Shown here: piece after piece, positions 17,171 to 24,814 of the stretch | Layout: each line of letters starts with the position of its first letter | Numbering within the stretch: the stretch's first letter is position 1 | Source: Oscillospiraceae bacterium | GTDB lineage: Bacteria > Bacillota > Clostridia > Oscillospirales > Acutalibacteraceae | Reading direction: 5' to 3' | Assembly (NCBI GenBank): GCA_015065445.1 | Contig: SVQF01000004.1 | Location: 1 to 56,440 of the forward strand | Length of the DNA stretch: 56,440 nucleotides | Translations under genes and position numbers: made by a program | Notes under the pieces: model-generated | Databases searched by the model: none | Seen by the model: the letters and a program-made list of their open reading frames with translations, nothing else | What the model was told of the DNA's origin: nothing

Positions 17171-17641
17171 TTAAAAACTCTCTGCAAATGCTTTTAATTC
17201 ATCGGCTGAAAAAGCACCGTTAAGGATTTTGCCTTCTGTGATTTCTGCCGCAGGAGCACTTGGCTGCAGGTTTTGTACTGCCTTTCCGAATCCGCTGCCG
17301 CCCGACGTTGCAAAAAGAACTACCTTTTTGCCGCTAAAATCATACGCCTCAAGAAAGCTGTTGATAATCGTAGGTGCAACATACCACCAGATTGGGAAAC
17401 CGACAAAAATCACATCGTAACTTTCTATTGATGCGTCAGTGTCTGCAAGTGCCGGTTTGATGCCCTTTTTCATTTCTTTGCTGCTGCGTGAGAGCGGATT
17501 CATCCAGTTAAGGTCTGATTTTGTGTATGCCTTTTCGGGTTTGATTTCGTACAAATCCGCACCTGCTGCCTCGGCAAGAGCCTTTGCTTTTGCGGCTGTT
17601 GTGCCGCTTGCTGAAAAGTATGCTACCAATTGTTTGCTCAT
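17171..17641 (-). CDS. flavodoxin-fold protein
   Basis: 156 residues from ATG 17641, with AGGAG upstream. The N-terminal loop FSASGTTAAKAKALAEAAG binds FMN phosphate. GFPIWWYVAPTIINSFLE is the typical second flavin loop of the larger flavodoxin-like reductases, different from the short flavodoxin at 14751. Such proteins often act as NAD(P)H- or ferredoxin-linked reductases, sometimes in detoxification. The gene stands alone; its promoter carries two TGACAC/GTGTCA operators rather than the metal-type boxes, so it answers to another signal. Confidence 0.88.
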   Translation of the reverse strand: MSKQLVAYFSASGTTAAKAKALAEAAGADLYEIKPEKAYTKSDLNWMNPLSRSSKEMKKGIKPALADTDASIESYDVIFVGFPIWWYVAPTIINSFLEAYDFSGKKVVLFATSGGSGFGKAVQNLQPSAPAAEITEGKILNGAFSADELKAFAESF

Positions 17642-17734
17642 AGTTATTTCTCCTTTTGTATATTTTATTTTATCTAAAACATCAACTGTTTTTATACAGC
17701 TGCGTTTTGTTCTTACTGTAACGAGCCAATCCAT

Positions 17735-17850
17735 AACTTGAGTTCGGATTCCGTGCCGCCGGTTTTGCAGGCGGTCAGCGAAAAGATAAGAAATATCCGA
17801 TTGCGTGTTAACTGCTACGTAACACCTTCAATAAGATGACGAAAATATAA
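17735..17850. other. leader region of the second flavodoxin gene
   Basis: About 200 bp separate the promoter at 17873-17901 from the start codon at 17641. I see no gene in it and no clear hairpin beyond CCGCCGGTTTTGCAGGCGG near 17758. Confidence 0.4.
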
Positions 17851-17901
17851 TTGACACCATGTCAGTAAGTGTATTATACAACTATTCTGACACGGTGTCA
17901 A
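17851..17901 (-). promoter_or_regulatory. promoter flanked by two inverted operators
   Basis: On the minus strand TTGACA (17896-17901), 17-bp spacer, TATAAT (17873-17878). Two sites, CTGACACGGTGTCAA (17887-17901) and TTGACACCATGTCAG (17851-17865), are inverted copies of each other; the first is itself a perfect palindrome overlapping the -35, the second lies past the -10. This is a classical double-operator repression layout, TetR-like. Confidence 0.85.
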
Positions 17902-17975
17902 CACCTAAATCTGTGCTTTGTATTTTAATTTTATTCGTACTTTATGTCAAATATATTTAGCAACCGTTGCTGTGG

Positions 17976-18455
17976 CTAAGAAATTCTGACTAAAGTAAAA
18001 AGTGTGAGAAATAAAAGACGTATGTCTTCTATATCACATTGAGTATAACATCTGACCTTTAAGCCTGCTTTTTCTATACGGGCAGAGCCTGTGTATTCGC
18101 CGTCCTCGAATATTCTGAAAACAATACGGGAATCGCTGACCACTGTGATACGAAACGTTATTCCTTTGGCGTTAAGATATCTGTGGATATCGTGCCCGTC
18201 AAAAGTAAAAGTTTTTCTGCCGAGTTTTGATTCCGCAACCTGCCCTACCCTGTGCAGTTCTTTTTTACCTGTTTTACAGTTTTCAAACACAGCTTCGCAG
18301 CCGCCATCGTACAGCTTGCCTCTGTCGGCACGGAAAATTGTTTTATTCTTATAATTTCTCAGCGAGTAGTGACTGTTTTTGTCGCTGACATACAAATTGA
18401 GCTGAAAAATATTTTTTGGTCTTCGCTTTATGAACATATAATCGGTCTCCGCCAT
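17976..18455 (-). CDS. uncharacterised protein, possible LURP/Tubby-like beta-barrel
   Basis: 159 residues if started at the ATG at 18455; starts at 18497 and 18437 are also open. The protein has many basic and aromatic residues in alternating beta strands (FQLNLYVSD, SLRNYKNKTIFRAD, FTFDGHDIHRYL, ITFRITVVSD, RIVFRIFEDGEY), with one hydrophobic C-terminal stretch. The strand pattern is weakly reminiscent of the LURP-one/Tubby-C-like fold. No catalytic motif is visible. It is a single gene without clear operon partners. The function is unknown. Confidence 0.55.
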   Translation of the reverse strand: MAETDYMFIKRRPKNIFQLNLYVSDKNSHYSLRNYKNKTIFRADRGKLYDGGCEAVFENCKTGKKELHRVGQVAESKLGRKTFTFDGHDIHRYLNAKGITFRITVVSDSRIVFRIFEDGEYTGSARIEKAGLKVRCYTQCDIEDIRLLFLTLFTLVRIS

Positions 18456-18583
18456 TTTTGTATGTATATATGTATAATAGAATACGCTGTCCAACAAATG
18501 TCCAACAAAATGCTATCAATTTTACGGATTTGTATATATTTTACAGTATTAATCAAATAGTTTCAAAACACTTGTTGAATATG

Positions 18584-18612
18584 TTGACCGCTATGACAAT
18601 AATTGCTATAAT
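18584..18612 (+). promoter_or_regulatory. promoter of the feoAB-CDF operon
   Basis: TTGACC (18584-18589), 17-bp spacer, TATAAT (18607-18612). No GTTAG-N6-CTAAC box is present, unlike the other Feo operon. Confidence 0.85.
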
Positions 18613-18667
18613 ATGCATACTGATAATTATTTGGGAATAAGGATATAAAAAAACCAAGGGAAGAACA

Positions 18668-21013
18668 ATGAAATTAAGCGAACTGAATATAGGCGAAACG
18701 GCAGTTATTGAAACCGTTGGCGGCGAAGGTGCATTAAGGCAGCACTTTCTTGATATGGGCGTTATTCCGGGTGCGGAGATAACGCTTGTTAAGTACGCTC
18801 CCATGGGCGACCCGATTGAGTACAGAATTCACGGGTATGAACTTACGCTACGCCTTGCCGACTCGGAAAAAATTACAATTACAAAAACAACCGCACACAG
18901 CGGCAAAAAGGCTGTGACTTTACATTCTGACAAAGCCCATCCCGGACTCGGCGAAGGCGGAAAGTTCCACAGCAAAGCGGACGAACACCCTTTGCCTGAC
19001 TCAACTGTGCTGACCTTTGCCCTTGCAGGTAATCAGAACTGCGGCAAAACAACGCTGTTTAATCAGCTTACGGGTTCAAATCAGCACGTAGGCAACTTTC
19101 CCGGCGTTACCGTTGACAGAAAAAGCGGTGCCATTAAAGGCAATACTAACACCGAAGTTGTTGACCTTCCGGGTATTTATTCTCTGTCGCCGTATTCGAG
19201 CGAGGAGATTGTGTCACGTACATATATTCTGAGTGAAAAGCCGACGGGCATTATAAACATAGTTGACGCCACTGCGATTGAACGCAACCTATACCTGACT
19301 ATGCAGCTGATGGAACTTGAAATCCCGATGGTACTTGCACTCAATATGATGGACGAGATGCGAGGTAACGGCGGTTCGGTGCGTATTAACGAGATGGAGG
19401 AGGCGCTCGGAATTCCCGTTGTTGCTATTTCCGCATCTAAGAACGAGGGCATCGAAGAACTTATCAGCCACGCTCTGCATATTGCAAAGTATCAGGAAAA
19501 ACCGCTGAGAACCGACTTTTGCGACGTCAACGACCGTGGCGGTGCCGTACACAGATGTCTGCACGGCATTATGCATCTTATTGAGGACCACGCAAAAGCG
19601 GCGGACATACCCGTCCGCTTTGCCGCAACTAAACTTGTTGAGGGCGACAAAACCATAAAAGACGCACTTAAACTCGATAAAAACGAGGCGGAGTTTGTTG
19701 AGCATATTATTCTTCAGATGGAAGAAGAATGCGGGCTTGACCGTGCCGCTGCAATTGCGGATATGCGTTTTTCGTTTATTCAGAAACTGTCTGAGCAGTG
19801 CGTGATTCAGCCTAAAGAGAGCAAGGAGCGTACCCGCAGCAAAAAAATTGACAAAATCCTTACAGGCAAATTCACCGCAATTCCAACATTTGCAGGAATT
19901 ATGGCTTTGATTTTCTGGCTTACATTCGGTGTTATAGGCAAGTATCTTCAGGATTTGCTTGAGCAGGGCATAGACGGGCTTACAGGCGTTGTTGACCACG
20001 TTCTTACGCTGTGGAATACAAACGACGTTGTGCACTCGCTGATTATTGACGGTGTGTTCAACGGCGTCGGAAGCGTACTGAGCTTTTTGCCGATAATTGT
20101 AACGCTGTTTTTCTTTCTGTCGCTGCTTGAAGACACGGGATATATGGCACGGGTTGCGTTTGTAACGGATAAACTTCTAAGAAAAATCGGGCTCTCAGGT
20201 CGAAGCATCGTTCCTATGCTTATAGGCTTTGGATGTTCTGTACCCGGCGTTATGAGCTGCCGCACGCTGCCGAGTGAACGTGACAGAAAAATGACTATTA
20301 TGATGATTCCGTTTATGAGCTGCACGGCAAAACTGCCGATATACGCCTTGTTTTCGGCTGCGTTTTTCCCTGAGTACTCTGCACTCGTTATGATAGGGCT
20401 GTATCTGATGGGAATAATTATGGGAATCGTTACCGCCCTGATAATGAAAAACACATCGTTCAAAGGCGAAGCGGTACCGTTTGTAATGGAACTGCCTAAC
20501 TACCGTATGCCGAGCGGAAAGAACATACTTCACCTTATCTGGTCAAAGTCGAAAGACTTTATTACAAGGGCGTTTACGGTTATTTTTGTTGCAACAATTG
20601 TAATATGGTTTTTGACAACGTTTAACTTTCATCTTGAAATGGTGAAAAATTCAAAAGACAGTATTCTCGCCGTTGTTGCAGGATGGATATCGCCGATATT
20701 TGCTCCACTCGGCTTTGGCGACTGGCGAATGACAACCTCGCTTATAACGGGCTTTATGGCAAAAGAAAGCGTGGTTTCCACACTTTCAATTCTGTTTGGC
20801 GGTACGGCAAAGATTGCTGCGGCACTTACAGTACCGTCTGCAATATCCTTTCTTGTATTCTGTCTGCTGTACACCCCCTGCGTTGCCGCAGTTGCCTCTG
20901 TAAAAAGAGAGCTCGGCGGAAAATGGGCTGCGGGAATTGTGCTTATGCAGTGCCTTATCGCCTGGATTTGTTCGGGCACGGTTTATTTAATCGTATCCGT
21001 AATCGGTTTGTAA
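18668..21013 (+). CDS. feoB: FeoA-FeoB fusion, ferrous-type metal uptake GTPase/permease
   Basis: 781 residues. Residues 1-75 are a complete FeoA SH3-like domain. A linker (76-115) carries five His residues. FeoB follows: G1 GNQNCGKT (121-128), G3 DLPG (166-169), G4 NMMD (226-229), a helical GDI region, then about eight or more membrane segments with the conserved GFGCSVPGVMSCRT stretch and the Cys in the second gate motif (LLYTPCVAAV). Known FeoB proteins import Fe(II), occasionally Mn(II). The G1 loop has Gln-Asn-Cys where Pro-Asn-Ser is usual. It is followed after 15 nt by a CDF exporter gene, so uptake and export of a divalent metal are coupled in one operon. Confidence 0.95.
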   Translation: MKLSELNIGETAVIETVGGEGALRQHFLDMGVIPGAEITLVKYAPMGDPIEYRIHGYELTLRLADSEKITITKTTAHSGKKAVTLHSDKAHPGLGEGGKFHSKADEHPLPDSTVLTFALAGNQNCGKTTLFNQLTGSNQHVGNFPGVTVDRKSGAIKGNTNTEVVDLPGIYSLSPYSSEEIVSRTYILSEKPTGIINIVDATAIERNLYLTMQLMELEIPMVLALNMMDEMRGNGGSVRINEMEEALGIPVVAISASKNEGIEELISHALHIAKYQEKPLRTDFCDVNDRGGAVHRCLHGIMHLIEDHAKAADIPVRFAATKLVEGDKTIKDALKLDKNEAEFVEHIILQMEEECGLDRAAAIADMRFSFIQKLSEQCVIQPKESKERTRSKKIDKILTGKFTAIPTFAGIMALIFWLTFGVIGKYLQDLLEQGIDGLTGVVDHVLTLWNTNDVVHSLIIDGVFNGVGSVLSFLPIIVTLFFFLSLLEDTGYMARVAFVTDKLLRKIGLSGRSIVPMLIGFGCSVPGVMSCRTLPSERDRKMTIMMIPFMSCTAKLPIYALFSAAFFPEYSALVMIGLYLMGIIMGIVTALIMKNTSFKGEAVPFVMELPNYRMPSGKNILHLIWSKSKDFITRAFTVIFVATIVIWFLTTFNFHLEMVKNSKDSILAVVAGWISPIFAPLGFGDWRMTTSLITGFMAKESVVSTLSILFGGTAKIAAALTVPSAISFLVFCLLYTPCVAAVASVKRELGGKWAAGIVLMQCLIAWICSGTVYLIVSVIGL

Positions 21014-21028
21014 TCGGAAGTGATTTGA

Positions 21029-22186
21029 TTGAGTAAGTTACTTATTAATATCATAAAAAGGCGTGGCGGCAGACGTGAGGAGTACGGACTGCTCAGCGGC
21101 TACACAGGAATTGTATGTAACCTGCTGCTGTGCGTGGCAAAGTTTGTTGTGGGGTCGGTTACGGGTGCCATATCCGTCACAGCAGACGCTGTTAACAACC
21201 TTACTGACAGCGGCGTGAACATCGTCACAATTGCAGGCACAAAACTTGCAAACAAACCCGTTGACAAAGAGCATCCGTTCGGTCACGGGCGGGCGGAATA
21301 TATATCCGCACTAATAGTTGCGATGTCGATTTTTCTTATGTGCTTTGAACTTTTTAAAAGTTCGGTGCAAAAGATTATCCACCCTGAAGACGTGCGTTAC
21401 AGCCGCATTTATATACTAATCCTTGCACTTGCGGTGTGCGTAAAACTGTGGATGGCGTTTTTTAACAAAAAACTGTTTTCGCTTACAGATAACCTCAACC
21501 TTAAAGCCGTTATGAAAGACAGCCTTAACGACTGCGTTGCAACGGGTGCAACAATTGCAGTACTGGTGCTGTCGGGTGTGTACGGCATAAAGTGGGTTGA
21601 CGGTGTTACAGGCTGTGCGGTTGCGGTGTTTGTGCTTTTGTCGGGCGTGGAGGTAATAAAAGATATTCTTCCCGCACTGCTGGGTCAGCCGCCGTCAAAA
21701 GACGTAACCGACCGAATTGAAAGCATTATACTGAGCGACGAATTAATTTTAGGCGTTCACGATTTGATTCTGCACAACTACGGACCCGGCAGAACTATCG
21801 CCTCTGCTCACGCAGAAGTGCCGTCCGATACCGACCTTACCGCTGCACACGAAGCTATTGACCGTGCGGAGCAGAAAATAATGAAGGAACTGGGTATCAA
21901 CATCTGTATTCACACAGACCCTGTTGCAGTGAACGACAGCGAGTTTGAAAAATACAAAACGCTGACCGAAATATTAATCAGCGAATACAATGCGGACTTC
22001 ACCTTCCACGATTTCAGACTGACTGAAAGCGGCGGCAAAAAAGTGATTGCGTTTGATTTGGTAACGCCGTTTGAATACGAAAGTGCAAAGGAGCAGATTA
22101 AAAACGACATCACCCGAATTTATAGCGAAAAGCTCCCGAATACCGAACTCAGCATAAATATTGAACACTCGTTTACCGAACAATAG
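21029..22186 (+). CDS. cation diffusion facilitator, NDDD-type (Mn/Fe export predicted)
   Basis: 385 residues from a TTG start at 21029 with GGAAG 8 nt upstream; no nearby ATG fits. Six membrane segments, then a C-terminal cytoplasmic domain. The transport site reads Asn56-x3-Asp60 in TM2 (DAVNNLTD) and Asp164-x3-Asp168 in TM5 (KDSLND); HPFGHGR lies after TM2. Zinc CDFs carry His or Asp with His at these positions, whereas an N-D-D-D set is known from manganese exporters such as MntE. I therefore predict Mn(II) (or Fe(II)) efflux. The gene is cotranscribed with feoAB. Confidence 0.9.
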   Translation: MSKLLINIIKRRGGRREEYGLLSGYTGIVCNLLLCVAKFVVGSVTGAISVTADAVNNLTDSGVNIVTIAGTKLANKPVDKEHPFGHGRAEYISALIVAMSIFLMCFELFKSSVQKIIHPEDVRYSRIYILILALAVCVKLWMAFFNKKLFSLTDNLNLKAVMKDSLNDCVATGATIAVLVLSGVYGIKWVDGVTGCAVAVFVLLSGVEVIKDILPALLGQPPSKDVTDRIESIILSDELILGVHDLILHNYGPGRTIASAHAEVPSDTDLTAAHEAIDRAEQKIMKELGINICIHTDPVAVNDSEFEKYKTLTEILISEYNADFTFHDFRLTESGGKKVIAFDLVTPFEYESAKEQIKNDITRIYSEKLPNTELSINIEHSFTEQ

Positions 22187-22225
22187 AGGCACTCTTCAAA
22201 GAAGAGTGCCTTTATTGTTTTGCTC
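22187..22225. terminator. terminator of the feoAB-CDF operon
   Basis: AGGCACTCTTC-AAA-GAAGAGTGCCT followed by TTATTGTTTT, directly after the stop codon. Confidence 0.9.
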
Positions 22226-22309
22226 AAATTCTGCCTGTGTTACTGCCTATTGTTTGCTTTCAATCAATCCATAATTTGAGTGCAAAAGATAATTAGATGT
22301 TATTGTATA

Positions 22310-22338
22310 TTGTTTTTGGCAGCGATAAAGTGTATAAT
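22310..22338 (+). promoter_or_regulatory. promoter of the RNA / reverse transcriptase locus
   Basis: TTGTTT (22310-22315), 17-bp spacer, TATAAT (22333-22338). The transcript would begin near 22345. Confidence 0.75.
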
Positions 22339-22370
22339 AAACTCGGAATACATATATGATTTGCAAAAAT

Positions 22371-22520
22371 CAGAGCCGGAATGCACTGCGGCAAACCGCA
22401 GTGTGCCTGTGTGGGTTAAAGTACAAGGGATTATATCACTTTGCAGGCAGTGCCTTTGTGTGCAGACCCGTATCGCATAAATGCGATTTTAAATCGTTTC
22501 CGGCTCTGTTTTATTTTTAC
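22371..22520 (+). ncRNA. folded RNA upstream of the reverse transcriptase
   Basis: An 11-bp closing stem, CAGAGCCGGAA (22371-22381) with TTCCGGCTCTG (22498-22508), encloses three elements: CACTGCGG-CAAA-CCGCAGTG (22384-22403); a longer arm closed by GGGT (22413-22416)/ACCC (22466-22469) with inner ACAAGG/CCTTTGT; and ATCGCA-TAAA-TGCGAT (22472-22487). The closing stem is followed by TTTTATTTTT, so the RNA could end there by intrinsic termination. This resembles the layout of retron or DRT noncoding RNAs, which are closed by a long inverted repeat just before the RT gene. The family is not identified. Confidence 0.7.
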
Positions 22521-22521
22521 T

Positions 22522-23757
22522 ATGGACATACTTAACAGCACCCTCGATTACGGCGAATGGCTGCGTTTTTTTGATTACAAAAAAAGCGGCGGACACCTTC
22601 GCCGTGCCGAAGAACAAGAGTTAAAAGAGTTTATTGAAAACAAGCGTTATCTGCCTGTTGCCCAAAAGCTGTGCAGCGGCGGCTGTTTCGGTGTGCCTGC
22701 GGCATTGCAGGTAAACAAAAGCAGCACCAACAGAAAACGCACCGTTTTTACTTTTGCTGACGACGAAAAAAACGTTCAGAAATTTATTGCGTACAAGCTG
22801 CTGGAATACGACGGTATTTTTGCCGACAACCTGTATTCTTTCAGGCGGAATATGGGCGTAAAAAAGGCTGTAATACGGCTTTTTTATGCAAAAGGAATAC
22901 AAAATATGTATTCGTACAAGGTGGATATTTCGGACTACTTTAACTCCGTTTCGCCCGAAATTCTTTTGCCCGAACTCAAAAAGGTGCTGAGGGATGATTT
23001 GCCGCTGTACCGTGTTATTGAAGATATGCTGAACTGCCCGTTTGCCATATCCGACGGTACAAAGGCTGAGATGAAAAAAGGAATTCTTGCAGGGTCGCCG
23101 CTTTCGGGGTTTTTAGCAAATCTGTACCTTGAGGGGCTTGACCGCCATTTTGAAGAAAACGGCGTGCTTTACGCACGGTACTCGGACGACATCATTATAT
23201 TTGCAGAAAGCGAAGACGAAATCGAAAGGCACGCAGAATACCTGAACGACTTTTTAAAAAGCCGCAGGCTCGGTATCAACGAACGCAAGGTTTGCCGCAC
23301 GAATCCGCATGAAAAGTGGACTTTTCTCGGGTTCAGTTACAGCAACGGCGTTATTGATATTGCAGAGGTTTCAAAGGACAAACTCAAAAAGAAAATGCGT
23401 CGCAAGGCACGGGCTCTTGTGCGGTGGAAAAGACGCAAAGGTGCGTCTGCAGAGCGTGCTGCGGCAGCGTTTATAAGATATTTTAACAAAAAGCTTTACG
23501 AAAATGACGCTATGCACGAAATCACCTGGTGCAGGTGGTATTTTCCCGTAATTACAACGAGCTCCGGTCTGCGTGAAATTGATGAATACACGCAGCAGTG
23601 CATAAGATATATCGCAACAGAAAAGCAGAACAAAGGCAAGTTCCGATTTAAGTATGCAGATATGAAATCGCTCGGCTACACAACGCTTGTAAACAATTAT
23701 TATAAATTCAAAAGCACAGGAAAAACAGATTATGAAATCCGAGAAAAAACGAATTGA
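22522..23757 (+). CDS. reverse transcriptase, stand-alone (group II-like/unknown group)
   Basis: 411 residues. The ATG at 22522 directly follows the U-run of the upstream RNA and has no Shine-Dalgarno site; an upstream TTG at 22441 would start inside the RNA fold. RT motifs: SFRRNMGVKKAV (106-117), motif A KVDISDYFNS with Asp135, LAGSPLSGFLAN (189-200) in place of the QGxxxSP block, and the catalytic YSDD (220-223, where YADD is usual), then FLGFSY. A basic thumb (KLKKKMRRKARALVRWKRRK) and a C-terminal block ending LGYTTLVNNYYKF follow. No maturase/endonuclease domain, no retron NAxxH or VTG motif and no DGR motif is seen. It overlaps a membrane acyltransferase gene by 26 bp. Confidence 0.9.
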   Translation: MDILNSTLDYGEWLRFFDYKKSGGHLRRAEEQELKEFIENKRYLPVAQKLCSGGCFGVPAALQVNKSSTNRKRTVFTFADDEKNVQKFIAYKLLEYDGIFADNLYSFRRNMGVKKAVIRLFYAKGIQNMYSYKVDISDYFNSVSPEILLPELKKVLRDDLPLYRVIEDMLNCPFAISDGTKAEMKKGILAGSPLSGFLANLYLEGLDRHFEENGVLYARYSDDIIIFAESEDEIERHAEYLNDFLKSRRLGINERKVCRTNPHEKWTFLGFSYSNGVIDIAEVSKDKLKKKMRRKARALVRWKRRKGASAERAAAAFIRYFNKKLYENDAMHEITWCRWYFPVITTSSGLREIDEYTQQCIRYIATEKQNKGKFRFKYADMKSLGYTTLVNNYYKFKSTGKTDYEIREKTN

Positions 23758-24796
23758 AAGTATTGATATTGCAAAAGGAATAGGCATACTTCTTGTTATA
23801 GTCGGACACCTTGTAAACCCTAAAGAACAGGCTGAAAGCAGTATAATTTTTGCATTCCATATGCCGCTTTTCTTTATGCTGTCGGGCGTGTTTGCGGCAA
23901 GCAAAAAAAGTTTTGCCCAGAGCGTAAAAGGGCTGCTCAAAGCGGTGTACGTGCCTTACATCGCAGTGGTGATAGTTGACGCTGTTATCCATTATTTTAT
24001 TGACCGTGCGTCAGGCACACCCGATATTCACGAAATTGTGATTCACACGCTTGAATGTGCAGTCGGCGTACAGATTACATACGCTAATGTGGCAGTGTGG
24101 TTTTTGTTTGCACTGTTTGTAATAAAAGCCGTATTCATTCTGATTAACCTGATTAAAAACAAGGCAGTTGTCAACACGGTAGTGTTTGTTATTGCGGCAG
24201 GATGTATGGCGTTTGTGCTGACGCTGAAACAGGAGGAAATGCCTAAAAACATTATATATATCGCCGCCACTGCGGGATTTGTATTTTTCAGCCTTGGCTA
24301 CTTTGCACGGGACGTTATACGCTCGCTTGAGTCAACTGCCGAAAAAACAAAACTGCCGCTTGTTGCAGCCGTGCCGCTTGCGGCATTGCTTGTGTTTTCC
24401 GCACTCGAAAACGGGTACGTTGACACACGTGTTTACAACTTTGCAAACCCCGTTTTGTATTTTGCAAACGCCGTTATCGGCTGCTACGTTGTAACCGTTT
24501 TTTGTGCGTATATGGCAAACTGCAGGGGTGCAGTTTTAAGAGGCGTTAAAAAGGTGCTGACATTCTTTGGCGAAAACAGCATTGTAATTCTTATGGTACA
24601 CTACCCGATTGCACGCAAGCTCACAAAGGCACTGTATGAGCATTACGGTATTCAGGATTATCTGTTTTACCGTTCAAACGAACTTGTGCTGTTTATAGTA
24701 ATAACGCTGTTAATGGTTCCTGTAATATGGTTTTTCAACAGATTTTTGTATTTCATTATCGGCAGAAAAAAGCCGCAAAAAAATCCATCGGATTAA
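23732..24796 (+). CDS. membrane acyltransferase family 3 protein
   Basis: 354 residues. The start overlaps the RT gene by 26 bp; the opening KKRIESIDIAKGIGILLVI followed by GHL is the normal N-terminus of this family, so the overlap is real. His27 in that first segment is the conserved family histidine, and FHMPLFFMLSG is the second signature. About ten membrane segments follow. Such proteins transfer acetyl or other acyl groups to sugars or lipids of the cell surface. Overlap with the RT gene implies translational coupling, so it is the candidate effector or partner of the RT. Alternatively it is an unrelated envelope gene that shares the transcript. Confidence 0.88.
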   Translation: MKSEKKRIESIDIAKGIGILLVIVGHLVNPKEQAESSIIFAFHMPLFFMLSGVFAASKKSFAQSVKGLLKAVYVPYIAVVIVDAVIHYFIDRASGTPDIHEIVIHTLECAVGVQITYANVAVWFLFALFVIKAVFILINLIKNKAVVNTVVFVIAAGCMAFVLTLKQEEMPKNIIYIAATAGFVFFSLGYFARDVIRSLESTAEKTKLPLVAAVPLAALLVFSALENGYVDTRVYNFANPVLYFANAVIGCYVVTVFCAYMANCRGAVLRGVKKVLTFFGENSIVILMVHYPIARKLTKALYEHYGIQDYLFYRSNELVLFIVITLLMVPVIWFFNRFLYFIIGRKKPQKNPSD

Positions 24797-24812
24797 TTAT
24801 CCGATGGATTTT
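24777..24812. terminator. bidirectional terminator between convergent genes
   Basis: AAAATCCATCGGAT-TAATT-ATCCGATGGATTTT, overlapping the acyltransferase stop codon and serving the minus-strand gene at 24815 as well. Confidence 0.92.
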
Positions 24813-24814
24813 AA

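Noticed and set aside
22441-22521. Upstream TTG start for the reverse transcriptase, adding 27 residues
   Set aside because: It would start inside the folded RNA, has no ribosome-binding site, and adds no recognisable RT sequence.
22371-23757. Group II intron with its ORF
   Set aside because: No domain V sequence or 5'/3' intron boundaries are seen near the RT, and the protein lacks the endonuclease and the usual maturase end.
22371-23757. Canonical retron or diversity-generating retroelement
   Set aside because: The RT lacks NAxxH, VTG and the DGR motif 4, and there is no template/variable repeat pair or Avd gene beside it.
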